Below are positions 1 to 9,251 of a stretch of 62,019 bases of DNA, in pieces. Origin of the DNA: an uncultured Acidobacteriota bacterium (GTDB lineage: Bacteria > Acidobacteriota > Blastocatellia > RBC074); assembly GCA_902825875.1 (NCBI GenBank), contig CADECP010000041.1, positions 1-62,019 of the forward strand, read 5' to 3'. The notes beneath the pieces were generated by a model. It was not told the DNA's origin. It worked only from the letters and a program-made list of their open reading frames with translations, and did not search any database. How positions within the stretch are numbered: position 1 is the first letter of the stretch; every line of letters starts with the position of its first letter. Position numbers and translations under genes: made by a program.

Positions 1-18
1 GCCCGGTTAAAACAGGAC

Positions 19-915
19 GTGAAAAATCCGTCAACTTATTATGACGCGACTCCTTTGCCGACAGCGAAACGCGAGCGAGTTCAATTTCAAGAACTCGAAA
101 AAGAAGACTTGGGCGGTTTCACTCGAACCAAAATCAAATACCTGGCTGAACGCGACGATTGGGTGATGGCGTATCTGCTCGTTCCCAAGAATAGAAAGCG
201 CCGAGCGCCAGCGATGCTTTGTCTGCACCAGACGATCAAAATCGGCAAAGGCGAACCGGCAGGTTTAGGTGGCAGCGCGAATCTTCAATATGCCAAAGAA
301 CTGGCCGAACGCGGTTACGTCTGCATCGCGCCGGATTATCCTTACCTCGGTGAAAACACTTTTGATCCTTACAAAAATGGTTACGTCAGTTGCACGATGA
401 AAGGCATAGTGAATCACATGCGAGCCGTTGATCTGTTGCAATCTTTGCCGATGGTGGATGGCAAACGGATTGGCTGCATAGGCCATTCGTTGGGCGGGCA
501 TAACACGCTGTTCGTCGCGGCTTTCGACGAACGCATCAAGGCGATGGTGACAAGTTGCGGCTTCACTTCAGCGAAAAAGTATTACAACGGCGACCTGACC
601 GGCTGGTCCGGAGTTCGGTATATGCCGCTGATTGCCGAAAAGTACGGCAAAGACCCGGCTCGCATTCCGTTCGATTTCCCCGAATTGTTGGTGGCGCTGG
701 CTCCGCGCCCGTTGTTTATCAATGCTCCATTGCGTGATGGCAACTTTGAAGTTTCCGGCGTCCGCGATTGCGTCGAAGCAGCCTTGCCCGTGTACGACAA
801 AGTCTTTCGCGCCAAAGACAAACTCGTCGCAGTGTACCCGGATGCCGGACACGATTTTCCGCCAAACATTCGTCGTCAGGTTTGGGATTTTCTCGACCGA
901 TGGTTGATTGCGTGA
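19..915 (+). CDS. Alpha/beta hydrolase, dienelactone hydrolase / acetyl-xylan-esterase-like
   Basis: This is a serine hydrolase of the alpha/beta fold. The nucleophile elbow GHSLGGH sits near residue 157, a candidate acid lies in PLRDGNFE and the catalytic His in PDAGHDF near the C-terminus, so the triad looks complete. The N-terminal half (strand ending in LCLHQT, then ELAERGYVCIAPDYPYLG) matches large dienelactone-hydrolase-like esterases. There is no signal peptide in the visible part. The first start in the window is GTG at position 19, but the frame is open to base 1 and no ribosome site precedes it, so the true N-terminus may lie outside the window. Substrate is unknown. Confidence 0.8.
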   Translation: MKNPSTYYDATPLPTAKRERVQFQELEKEDLGGFTRTKIKYLAERDDWVMAYLLVPKNRKRRAPAMLCLHQTIKIGKGEPAGLGGSANLQYAKELAERGYVCIAPDYPYLGENTFDPYKNGYVSCTMKGIVNHMRAVDLLQSLPMVDGKRIGCIGHSLGGHNTLFVAAFDERIKAMVTSCGFTSAKKYYNGDLTGWSGVRYMPLIAEKYGKDPARIPFDFPELLVALAPRPLFINAPLRDGNFEVSGVRDCVEAALPVYDKVFRAKDKLVAVYPDAGHDFPPNIRRQVWDFLDRWLIA

Positions 916-989
916 GGCCTTATCGCCAAATCAATCAAATCACGGGTTAAGGCGAAATAGTCAGGATATGATGATGGAACTGAAAACAG

Positions 990-1027
990 TTGAAGCTGGC
1001 GTAAGCGATTGCTCGCGCCAGCTTCAA
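990..1027. terminator. Bidirectional hairpin between convergent genes
   Basis: Twelve-base arms (ttgaagctggcg and its complement) surround a 14-base loop. The hairpin lies between the convergent hydrolase and the 773-aa gene. T-runs are short, so it may be a weak intrinsic terminator for both strands. Confidence 0.55.
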
Positions 1028-1038
1028 TTTGGCAAAGC

Positions 1039-3360
1039 CTATTTGGCTTCGGCTTTTTGCATATAACCCGGCGGGCATTTGGCTCTGAGTTCTTTGTCCC
1101 GCCGCCTCATTTCTTTTTTCGATGGCCAGGTCAATTTGCCAAGCTGGTCGTCGCCGTAATACGGAACCGTGTAGACGCCGCGATCGGTGCGAATTGCCTC
1201 GCCGGAAAGACGATCCACAATCACCCAGTCGAAATTCACCAGCAGCTTTTTCTTGTCTTTGCTGCCATCCGGGTTTTGCGGATAGCCGATCTTGGTGATG
1301 ATGAACGACGGAAGTTCGGATTCGGCAGCCGCGGTGATGTCACCTTTCTTGGCTCCAACCCAGCCGCTGGGGCCAGCGAATTTATCCTTGTTTTTGTCTT
1401 TCGGCAGAAACGGAACCATTTTCTTGAAAAATCCCAGATACTGCTGGGCGAAGGTGTCTTTGAAAGCGTGGTTATGGAATAACGCCAACGAAGCCGGAGC
1501 GCGGTTCAAATTGATCGGACGGTAAGCGCGATTGTCTCCGGGTTGTCCGGGGATCATCGTGACCATGGCCATGTCTTTGTCATAGCCCAGATAGCCGCCG
1601 CCTTCGCTACGGTCGTTTTGTAAATCGAGCGAAACGTTCCAGCCGACCGTATCCAAAAATCCCGGTATGCCAATCGAGCGATGGAAAATCAGCAACCGGC
1701 TAAGCTGAATGTTGGTCAGCTTGTCCGGTTCGACTCGTTCGGTGTAAGCGCGCTTTTCTTCGTTAATCAGATTTCTCAAGCGTCTGACCGTGCGGAACAG
1801 GCCGTTGCTGTTGGCGTTGTCAATTTCACGTTCGAGTTCTTTGACCAGATCGTTGTGACTGCGTTCAACGATTCGATCAATCGGAATGTCTTTGACGCCT
1901 GCCATCAAAGCTTTGCGATCCAACAGCAGCTTGGTTTCTTCTTCGTTATCGGCGATGTCGGACAAAAACATGATGTCGGCGACGGTCAATTCAATGGCGA
2001 GTTCGCGTGCCAGACGGGTGATCTTCGCACGTTTTTCAGGCGTCAACGTCTGCGACAAAATGGCTATGCGCTGCATGTTCCAGACGTTGTTTGAAACTGT
2101 GCCGACGCTTTTCAGGAAAGCTTTGGTTTCGGCATATTGCGGCGACAACAGAGCATCCAAAGCTTCGGCGTTATCTTTGAATTCCCGAAACGACAGGATG
2201 AAATGCCGCGCCGATTCCTGGTTGATGCCGGTTCCGTATTCGTCAAGCACTCGCCGAATGAAGGTGGCAAAGGTTGGGCATTTGATTTCTTCCGCCAACC
2301 GATACACGCCCAAATTGTATTCAATGGCGCTGAAGGCTCCGAAGTCTTTCGGCTCAAGTTTCAGGTTGTCCAGAAAGGCGACCAGCGTGTTGAACGGAAT
2401 TTTGTGCTCTTCGCCAATGACCAGCAGTTGCAACGAAGGCGCAAAAGCATTGCCGGAATTTTCGCTGGTCGGAGCGATCTTGCTCAGGACGGTTTGAAAA
2501 TCTGCCGGGCCTGTACGGCGGAACAGCACTTTCGGCAGCCAAAACGAATCGCCCACGCTGCCCAACATCGGGCCGATGACGTGATCGGGAACTTGAAACC
2601 GATTGTGCAGAATGCCTGCATATTGTTTGAACTTCGGCGCAGCGAATGGCCCGAACCACATCGAGCTACCAATCTTTATCAACGATTGAGTCCCAATGCG
2701 CCCTTCGCGGAAAACGCCCGCGTAATACTTTTTGATGGTTTCTCTGTTTTGCAGCAGAACGTAGGATTTTTCCAGCAACTCCGGGCCGTATTCGCTGAGC
2801 GTGTCGAGCGTATCATCCACCACTCTGCCGGTTCTGGATTCAAAACCGCAGCCGAATTCTTTAACCAGCCGGTGATATTGGCGAGCGTTCGATCCTGAAA
2901 GGAAAAAGATGCGAGCTTCTTCGCCTTCGTCCGACATCAACCATTCGATATGGCGAGGCCGAACCTCTGTAAATTTCCAGTCTTTGGTTAATGATTTTTC
3001 CAGGCGTTCGCTGAGTGGCGCTATGTTGAAGACTCTTTCCCAGAATGGTTGTCGAGCCGGTTTTTTGACAGTTTGATTGCCGGACTGATTTTTATCCGTT
3101 CCCGATTTTGCCTGAGCTTCGGGTTTGGATTGTTCATTTGGAGCCGTTGTTGCGGCATTGGTGTCCTGACCTGTTGCCCGAACTTCATCGGCGGCGACAG
3201 ATGTGACAGATACAGGGGCCTGCCTGAAAACTTTCACGACAGGCAATGCTTTTGCCGACAATTCAAGACGCGACAAACCGGCGAAGGAAACCTGCGTTTG
3301 AGCAGGATTCGCTTGCTCGATTACTGATTGAGTTGGTAAAGAGACTGGACTGACAATCAC
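1039..3360 (-). CDS. Large protein of unknown function with possible JAMM-like C-terminal region
   Basis: The 773-aa product is not recognised as a whole. It starts at GTG behind an AGGAG site seven bases upstream. Residues 1-100 are low-complexity (Pro, Ala, Thr, Gln) without a clear signal peptide. Residues 100-560 look mainly helical. The C-terminal 200 residues contain FHNHAF (His629, His631), then GPSGWVGAKKGD (663-674) and a strand SFIIT, an order resembling the HxH...S...D zinc site of JAB/MPN peptidases, with a long insert between the His pair and the Ser-Asp part. That is a pattern match by eye, not a family assignment. The gene lies downstream of smc on the same strand, separated by 249 bases and a hairpin, so it is probably transcribed separately. 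Confidence 0.6.
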   Translation of the reverse strand: MIVSPVSLPTQSVIEQANPAQTQVSFAGLSRLELSAKALPVVKVFRQAPVSVTSVAADEVRATGQDTNAATTAPNEQSKPEAQAKSGTDKNQSGNQTVKKPARQPFWERVFNIAPLSERLEKSLTKDWKFTEVRPRHIEWLMSDEGEEARIFFLSGSNARQYHRLVKEFGCGFESRTGRVVDDTLDTLSEYGPELLEKSYVLLQNRETIKKYYAGVFREGRIGTQSLIKIGSSMWFGPFAAPKFKQYAGILHNRFQVPDHVIGPMLGSVGDSFWLPKVLFRRTGPADFQTVLSKIAPTSENSGNAFAPSLQLLVIGEEHKIPFNTLVAFLDNLKLEPKDFGAFSAIEYNLGVYRLAEEIKCPTFATFIRRVLDEYGTGINQESARHFILSFREFKDNAEALDALLSPQYAETKAFLKSVGTVSNNVWNMQRIAILSQTLTPEKRAKITRLARELAIELTVADIMFLSDIADNEEETKLLLDRKALMAGVKDIPIDRIVERSHNDLVKELEREIDNANSNGLFRTVRRLRNLINEEKRAYTERVEPDKLTNIQLSRLLIFHRSIGIPGFLDTVGWNVSLDLQNDRSEGGGYLGYDKDMAMVTMIPGQPGDNRAYRPINLNRAPASLALFHNHAFKDTFAQQYLGFFKKMVPFLPKDKNKDKFAGPSGWVGAKKGDITAAAESELPSFIITKIGYPQNPDGSKDKKKLLVNFDWVIVDRLSGEAIRTDRGVYTVPYYGDDQLGKLTWPSKKEMRRRDKELRAKCPPGYMQKAEAK

Positions 3361-3532
3361 GGTATACTCCTAGACATGTTTTTTTGCGTAAATGTCATTG
3401 TTTAGTTCACCGAATGATGAACTGCCTGGGTGCTGTGTTGCGGATTATGCCATCGAGAACCATATAGGCAAGAAAACTGGGGAGGAATCCAGAAATTATT
3501 TGTCGGTTGGCAGTTGGCTTAAAAATAACATT

Positions 3533-3575
3533 CGGCCATCAAACGATTGCGAAACATCCAATCGCTTGATGGCCG
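3533..3575 (-). terminator. Hairpin downstream of smc
   Basis: Seventeen-base arms with one mismatch (cggccatcaaacgattg and its complement) and a nine-base loop follow the smc stop codon on the minus strand. The rest of the 249-base gap (3361-3609) shows no other clear feature. Confidence 0.5.
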
Positions 3576-3609
3576 ATGCCGTTTTCGAGTCCGGATTGAA
3601 AGGGAAGCG

Positions 3610-6600
3610 TCAGGCCAGTTTGACCGAAATCAGTTTTGAAATTCCGGGATCTTCCATCGTCACGCCGTAAAGTGTTTTGGCAGCTTCCATTGTGCGCTTG
3701 GCATGCGTGATGACCAGGAATTGAGTGTTGTTGCTCATTTCCAGAATCTTGTCGGAAAAGCGTCCGATGTTGGTTTCGTCCAGCGGAGCGTCAACTTCGT
3801 CGAGCAGGCAAAACGGGCTGGGGCGATATTTGAAAATGCCCAGCACCAACGCCATTGCGGTCATGGCTTTTTCACCGCCGGAAAGCAGCAACACATTTTG
3901 AAGCCGTTTGCCCGGAGGTTGCGCGATGATTTCGATGCCGCTTTCCAGCACGTCAGTTTCGTCAATCAATCGCATCTCGCCCTGTCCGCCGCCGAACAAT
4001 TCGACAAACATGACTTTGAAATTGGCGTTGATCGCGTGGAAGGCTTCGACGAAACGTTCGCGCGAACGTTTTTTGATTTCCGCGATGGCTTCCTGAGTGT
4101 CGGCGATGGCCTTTTCGATGTCTATTTTTTGCGTGTTCAAAAACTCGAAACGCTCTTCGATTTCGGTCAGTTCCTGCAAAGCCATCATATTGACCGGGCC
4201 GAGCGCATCAATTTTGGCACGCAATTCATCGAGTCGCGCCTTGGCGATTTCCAGGTTGAAATCGTCGGGAACCTGCCAGAAAGAAATCTCGAAATCGTTT
4301 GTGAGCGCCAAATCATCGTCAGAATCTTCGTCGCTTTCGTCGCCGGAAACCGATAACGGTTCAATTGCTGGCTGGGCTTGAATCGCAGTTTGCTGGACAG
4401 AGCTTTCGCCGGTTTCGTGGTCAGGCGCTGGCGGCAAGCTTTCAGCGGCTTTGCGGTTTTGATCCAGCCGTTCGCAAACTTCGATGATGTTTTCGCCGAG
4501 TTCGGCGTGACAAGCTTGAATCAAATGCTCCAGGCCGCTGGTCAGTTTGGCGCGCTCAATTTCTTTTTGAGCGCGTGCTTCGCGGGCTTGCATAGAAGAA
4601 TCGCGTAGCCGGCGAAGTTGTGCATCCAGCGTTTCCAGCCGGTTGCGAGCCGCAGCCAACGTTACGGCTTTGTTTTCCAACTCGGAGGCGTGAATCTGTT
4701 GTTGAGCGACCAGCGATTGCAATTGCTCAGTCGTGCTGAACAAAGTTGCCTGCATGGTGTTCGACTGTTCTTCGGCTTCGATGGCTTCAAAACGGCTGCG
4801 TTCCAATCGGCTGGTCAAATCTGCGGATTCGTTTTCCAGTCGTCGAATGTCGTTCGCCAACCCTCGGCGGCGTTCGGTTTTGGTGGCGAATTCCGCGCGG
4901 CGAGTTGAAAGAACTTGAACGCGCTCTTCCGACGACCGCCGCAGTTCTGCCAGTTCTGCCTGCGCCTGATTGACGATCTGTTCAGCATTGGCGCGAGCTT
5001 GTTCGGCTTCTTCCGTCTGCTGGGCAGCGTGTTGAAGTTTGGCAGCAAAATCTTTTCGTTCTTCTTCGACCTGAGCAGTTTCCTGTTCAACTACGCGAAT
5101 GTGATTCGTTGACCGTTCCAATTCGCGCGCGAGTTGCTGCACCTGTTCCCGTTGAACCGCGAGTTGTTTTTCAATCTGTCGCTGCTCGGCGTCCAGCCGT
5201 TTTTGATCTTCTTCGAGTTCGGCAATTTTGGCTCGGACTTCATCCAGTTCGGTTTCGATGGTTTCGACTTCGATTGCCAGAGTGTTGAGCTTTTCCGTTA
5301 GTTCGGAAATTTCGCGCTTCAACGCCAGCACTCCTAAACCGGTTCCTTCGCCGCCGCCGCCTGTGATGATTCGCCCGCCGATGACTCGTTCGCCTGTTTT
5401 GGCCAGCATCATTGCTGTGTGAGCGTTGCCGTTTTGCGCGATTGAAGCCGTCACGGCTTCGCTGGCATCGCTGACGATTTTGGCGTTTGACAGGCTGGGC
5501 ATGGCGAACCTGAACGCTTCGGAAAATTCCGGTCGAAGCCCAAGCAAAGTTCCCAGCGTTTGATGACCATTACCATTGCCGTTGCCATTGCCATTGATGA
5601 ACGAATGACTGCCGTCGTGATTGGAGTTCTGATTGATGACCAAAAACGTCGCCCGGCCTGCTCCTTCGGATTTCAGGAATTCAATCGCTTGCAACGCATC
5701 GTCGAAACTCGGCACGACGACGAATTGCAATTCTTCGCGCAGCGACAGTTCAACCAGCGATTCGTATTCCGGCGCGACTTTGACGAAATCGGCCAGCGTT
5801 CCCATCGTGCGGAACTTGGGCGAACTGCCGTTGCGGCTGTGATTGAAAATCGCCTGCACGGCTTCGGAAAAATACGAATGCTGCTCTTTTAGCTGTGTCA
5901 GCGATTTCAGCCGTTGTTCGACTGTGGTCAGTTCGCGCTGCAAGCTGGCGAGCCTGGTCTGCTTTTCGTCACGCGAACGGCGAGCAAGCGCGAGTTCCGA
6001 CGTTGTCGTTGCCAGTTCTTCGCCGACTTGAAGCTGGCGTTCTGTGATTTCTTCAACGGTGGCGGAGAGTTCTTCATGCTGTCGCCGAGCCGTTTCAGCC
6101 TGTGCCGACGCGCGATCGCGTTCCGTCGCCAGCCCCTTCAAACGGCTTTCGCAGCGATCCACCGATTCGGTGAACTGCCGTTTCAACTGCCGCCAACGTT
6201 CCAGCGTCGTCGCGTTTTCGTAAACAGTTTTGCGAGCCTCTTCCAGTCGCTTTTCGGCTGTGGCGTCGTTTTCGGTTTGTACGCGATGATCGTTTTCGGC
6301 GTCGGTCAGAGCTTTGCTTTCGGTGTTGATCTCAATTTCGATCTGCTGCAAATCGCCGCGTAGCCGAGTTGTTTCTTTGGTTATGAAATCCGTTCGTTCG
6401 ACGATTGTGGCTTGGTCTTTGGCAAACTGAGTCGCGCGTGCGCCCAACGATTGAAGCTGCTGTGTCAGGTAATTGTGTTGTTGCCGCGCTCGTTCGGTTT
6501 CGACGTTTACATCGGCGGCAAGCTGGCGAGTTTCGTTCAACTGTTCTTCGGCGTTTCGGGCGGATTGAGACGCGACGGCTTGCTCTTCTTCCATATTGGC

Positions 6601-7665
6601 GATGGATTGAGCGATTTCGGTTTCGCGTGCCGAGCCGGTTTCGAGCGCCGTTTCAAGCTGGTCGAGCGATTGCGACATCGTTCGGAAATCAACGACATAA
6701 ACGGCGCGCATCAGGTCGCGCATTTCCTGCCGGAATTTCTGATACCGTCGTGCGCGTCCGGCTTGACGGCGCAAACTATTTTGCTGGCGTTCGATTTCCG
6801 CCAGAATGTCTGTCACACGCGACAGATTTTGTTTCGACGCTTCCAACTTCAGTTCCGCCGAATGCTGACGCATTTTGAATTTGGAAATGCCTGCGGCTTC
6901 TTCGATCAAACTGCGGCGATCCATCGGCTTGGCCGACAGGACTTGTCCGATGCGACCTTGTTCAATGATTGCGTAATGAGCGCCGCCGAGTCCTGTTCCG
7001 GCAAACAAATCCTGCACATCGCGCAACCGGCACGAGCGCCCGTTCAATTCATATTCGCTTTCGCCAGTTCGATACAGGCGGCGACCGACAACAATACGTT
7101 CGCCTTCATGAAAAACTTTAATGCCGGATTCGGCGGTTGTTTTGCGTCGTTTTTTTACTTGCTGAGCGACCGGTTGAGCTTCTGCTGAATCTGAAGCCGC
7201 CTCAGCGGTTCCTTCCGCAACTTCTAAATGGATTTCAGGCGATGCTTCGCCTTCGGCTAATTGTAGCTGAGCTTCGGCGATTAGTTCAGCTTGATACGCT
7301 TCGGCTTGTTCGACGGCTTGAGCAGCTTTTTCAGCGGCTTCGGCAGCGTGTTTTTCTGCGTCGGCGGCGGTGGCTTCGCCGCGAATCTCAAAGGTTTCCT
7401 GTACGACCATCGTCAGCATGACTTCGGCCATTCCGGCAGCTTGGCGGCTTCGACTGCCCTGGAAGATGACGTCTTCCATTTTGGCTCCGCGCAACGCTTT
7501 GGCTCGTTGTTCGCCAATCACCCAGCTTATGGCGTCAGCCACGTTGGATTTGCCGCAGCCGTTTGGCCCCACGACCGCCGTGATGCCTTCGAGGTCAAAA
7601 ACAACTTCAGTTGGGTCGCAAAAAGACTTGAAACCGTGCAGGGATAATTTTTCGATCCTAAGCAT
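3610..7665 (-). CDS. smc: Chromosome segregation protein SMC
   Basis: SMC is the ATPase core of the bacterial condensin that compacts and resolves chromosomes. The N-terminal lobe has Walker A GPNGCGKSN (33-41). Long coiled coils flank a hinge around residues 590-750, and the C-terminal lobe carries the signature LSGGEK (about 1261-1266) and Walker B LLDEVDAPLDE (from about 1287). At 1351 residues it is longer than the usual 1150-1200. The excess lies in an Ala/Glu-rich insert in the N-terminal lobe (about 91-180), a Gly-Asn repeat in the hinge, and an acidic Ser/Asp/Glu stretch before the C-terminal lobe. A sigma70-like promoter lies about 70 bases upstream. No scpA or scpB gene is in the window. 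Confidence 0.97.
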   Translation of the reverse strand: MLRIEKLSLHGFKSFCDPTEVVFDLEGITAVVGPNGCGKSNVADAISWVIGEQRAKALRGAKMEDVIFQGSRSRQAAGMAEVMLTMVVQETFEIRGEATAADAEKHAAEAAEKAAQAVEQAEAYQAELIAEAQLQLAEGEASPEIHLEVAEGTAEAASDSAEAQPVAQQVKKRRKTTAESGIKVFHEGERIVVGRRLYRTGESEYELNGRSCRLRDVQDLFAGTGLGGAHYAIIEQGRIGQVLSAKPMDRRSLIEEAAGISKFKMRQHSAELKLEASKQNLSRVTDILAEIERQQNSLRRQAGRARRYQKFRQEMRDLMRAVYVVDFRTMSQSLDQLETALETGSARETEIAQSIANMEEEQAVASQSARNAEEQLNETRQLAADVNVETERARQQHNYLTQQLQSLGARATQFAKDQATIVERTDFITKETTRLRGDLQQIEIEINTESKALTDAENDHRVQTENDATAEKRLEEARKTVYENATTLERWRQLKRQFTESVDRCESRLKGLATERDRASAQAETARRQHEELSATVEEITERQLQVGEELATTTSELALARRSRDEKQTRLASLQRELTTVEQRLKSLTQLKEQHSYFSEAVQAIFNHSRNGSSPKFRTMGTLADFVKVAPEYESLVELSLREELQFVVVPSFDDALQAIEFLKSEGAGRATFLVINQNSNHDGSHSFINGNGNGNGNGHQTLGTLLGLRPEFSEAFRFAMPSLSNAKIVSDASEAVTASIAQNGNAHTAMMLAKTGERVIGGRIITGGGGEGTGLGVLALKREISELTEKLNTLAIEVETIETELDEVRAKIAELEEDQKRLDAEQRQIEKQLAVQREQVQQLARELERSTNHIRVVEQETAQVEEERKDFAAKLQHAAQQTEEAEQARANAEQIVNQAQAELAELRRSSEERVQVLSTRRAEFATKTERRRGLANDIRRLENESADLTSRLERSRFEAIEAEEQSNTMQATLFSTTEQLQSLVAQQQIHASELENKAVTLAAARNRLETLDAQLRRLRDSSMQAREARAQKEIERAKLTSGLEHLIQACHAELGENIIEVCERLDQNRKAAESLPPAPDHETGESSVQQTAIQAQPAIEPLSVSGDESDEDSDDDLALTNDFEISFWQVPDDFNLEIAKARLDELRAKIDALGPVNMMALQELTEIEERFEFLNTQKIDIEKAIADTQEAIAEIKKRSRERFVEAFHAINANFKVMFVELFGGGQGEMRLIDETDVLESGIEIIAQPPGKRLQNVLLLSGGEKAMTAMALVLGIFKYRPSPFCLLDEVDAPLDETNIGRFSDKILEMSNNTQFLVITHAKRTMEAAKTLYGVTMEDPGISKLISVKLA

Positions 7666-7738
7666 GAAAAGATTTTACCGCCTCAGGGAATCTGAACGAG
7701 ATACCACAACTAATTGGGCTGTCTAAAATTGAGCGCGC

Positions 7739-7768
7739 ACTATACGGTAGAGAATTTGGCTTTGTCAA
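7739..7768 (-). promoter_or_regulatory. Predicted sigma70-type promoter of smc
   Basis: On the minus strand TTGACA (7768-7763) and TATAGT (7744-7739) are separated by 18 bases. Predicted transcription begins about 65 bases before the smc ATG at 7665. Confidence 0.7.
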
Positions 7769-7820
7769 TCCGACGATTTTAGACGATTCGGGTGAGATGA
7801 AAGCGGGTTTTTGACAAAAA

Positions 7821-7865
7821 AAAGCTTCTTTCCAAGCTTGCCTGGCAAGCTTGGAAAGAAGCTTT
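7821..7865. terminator. Perfect 22-bp inverted repeat, likely terminator
   Basis: Two perfectly complementary 22-base arms (starting aaagcttctttccaagcttg) are separated by one base. The repeat follows the desaturase-like gene on the minus strand and lies upstream of the smc promoter. Read on the minus strand it ends in a T-run, which fits an intrinsic terminator. Confidence 0.6.
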
Positions 7866-7886
7866 CAAGACGACCAAAATGATGAT

Positions 7887-8678
7887 TTACAGCACTCCGC
7901 CGCGCTCGAAATACGGCTCCATCAGTCGAATGCCTTCCAGTCCTGGCAAACTGGCCATCTTGGCATCAACTTCACGGACGAGCTGGCGGCCAAATTCACC
8001 AGGAAAGATGATCGAAAACAGCCGATAAACCTCCGTAGGGGTTTTGACTCCAGCGCCAACCGGAACCCAATTGAATTCCAGCAACCTGCGTGCGAGTCGT
8101 TGCGCTGCGCGAGATTGCTGAAGCAGTTCACGCGCGTGATTGAAATACCATGCGAAATGTCGTCGTTCCTGTTTGGCGATTCGTTCACACAAGGTTTTCA
8201 GCACAGGATTTTGCGTGATGCTGTGCAATCGTTCATAACCGCGCAGCGTCGTCATTTCCTGAATGGCTCCGAACGACAAGTAAACAGCAGGGAACTGGTG
8301 ATAAAAGATTTTCGACAGCAGCGGCGCAAACAACATCTCCAGCCATTCGTTCAATCGAGCGCGGCCTTTCACATTTTCAACGCGGTTTTCTTCCAGTTTG
8401 TAGCCGCACACGGCCAGCAGATTGGCCAATTCGTAACCGTGAAAGAATTCTTCGTAATTCCAGGTAGTCAAAAACGCCGACACATCAGGTTTGAAAGCAA
8501 TCTTCATTTGCAGCAGCATTCGCAGGTAACGGATCGTCTGGCTTTCAATGTCAGAAAAATAGGTCAGCACAAATCGTTCATCGTCGGTCAGGCCGGCTTG
8601 TTTGGCGGCTTCCCAATCCAGGTCTCTGGTTTCGATCTTGGCGGACACGGAAATATAACGATCAAAATCTGGTCTCAT
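7887..8678 (-). CDS. Ferritin-like di-iron protein, acyl-ACP desaturase-like
   Basis: Predicted 263-aa helical di-iron protein. EEFFHG, then an E...TTLRGYERL segment and QERRHF give the ExxH-type pattern expected for two iron-binding helix pairs. The order and the conserved ERRHFAW segment resemble plant-type stearoyl-ACP desaturases. The family oxidises acyl chains or related substrates with O2; the substrate here is unknown. The ATG at 8678 was chosen because GGAGAG lies seven bases upstream; the frame is open to 8903 but the added residues do not fit the fold and cross a long hairpin. No ferredoxin or reductase partner is adjacent. Confidence 0.75.
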   Translation of the reverse strand: MRPDFDRYISVSAKIETRDLDWEAAKQAGLTDDERFVLTYFSDIESQTIRYLRMLLQMKIAFKPDVSAFLTTWNYEEFFHGYELANLLAVCGYKLEENRVENVKGRARLNEWLEMLFAPLLSKIFYHQFPAVYLSFGAIQEMTTLRGYERLHSITQNPVLKTLCERIAKQERRHFAWYFNHARELLQQSRAAQRLARRLLEFNWVPVGAGVKTPTEVYRLFSIIFPGEFGRQLVREVDAKMASLPGLEGIRLMEPYFERGGVL

Positions 8679-8732
8679 CTGGTTCGCTCTCCAAATTCGG
8701 TTCAATGCCAAATTGTTTGGGATACTTCTGTG

Positions 8733-8787
8733 AAAAAAGGCAGACAAAGACAATCGCGTCTGGCGATTGTCTTTGTCTGCCTTTTTT
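8733..8787. terminator. Perfect 25-bp hairpin, bidirectional terminator
   Basis: Arms of 25 bases (beginning aaaaaaggcagacaaagaca) pair perfectly around a five-base loop, with A6 on one side and T6 on the other. It can terminate the membrane-protein gene at 8828-9178 on the minus strand and is symmetrical. Confidence 0.75.
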
Positions 8788-8827
8788 ACGAGCTTGAGAG
8801 CTTGCTGGATTTTCGAGCGTGTTGTTT

Positions 8828-9178
8828 TTATCTGCCGAAGACCCCAATCACTACTAAAGCGATGCCAATGACGATATGCAAAAAATCGTCCGCGCGAGTC
8901 CATTTGAAGTGCTGTTTGGGAAACAAATTGGCAAAGCTGGCAACTGCCTGATAGAGGTCAATCAGGCCAAAGCCAATGTTGAAGCCTCGAATCGCTCCTT
9001 CGTAGCCGGAGAGCATGATGACCGCCCCAATGACACCAAACGCAATGTGAAAGAGGTTGTACGGTGTTGCACTGCTGGTCAGGTTTTTGTTGGCGGGAAT
9101 GATAAATCCCAATATGCCTACCAGCACCAGAATCGGGGCGAAGATGGCCAGCGTCAACGAGTTCAAATGATCGAACAT
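8828..9178 (-). CDS. Small four-helix membrane protein, DUF4383-like
   Basis: This 116-aa hydrophobic protein has four predicted transmembrane segments: LAIFAPILVLVGILGFI near the N-terminus, HIAFGVIGAVIMLSG, FNIGFGLIDLYQAVAS and HIVIGIALVVIGVF at the C-terminus. The NLFHIAFGVIGA motif followed by a G-rich helix recalls DUF4383-type proteins of unknown function; I hold that assignment loosely. The ribosome-binding site is weak. It stands alone between the FKBP gene and a strong hairpin. Confidence 0.7.
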   Translation of the reverse strand: MFDHLNSLTLAIFAPILVLVGILGFIIPANKNLTSSATPYNLFHIAFGVIGAVIMLSGYEGAIRGFNIGFGLIDLYQAVASFANLFPKQHFKWTRADDFLHIVIGIALVVIGVFGR

Positions 9179-9251
9179 TTTTGCAGCCTGTGGGGAAAAA
9201 GACTGCGAGTTTTAGCCAGGATGATTGCGGCTTCAAACCCGTAATCGGTGC

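Noticed and set aside
5540..5640. ccattgc-type short repeats taken for a CRISPR-like or satellite array
   Set aside because: They encode the Gly-Asn run of the SMC hinge in frame; units are 6 bases and there are no spacers.
7851..8951. A 366-codon frame on the plus strand
   Set aside because: It runs opposite the di-iron protein gene and through both long hairpins; antisense shadow.
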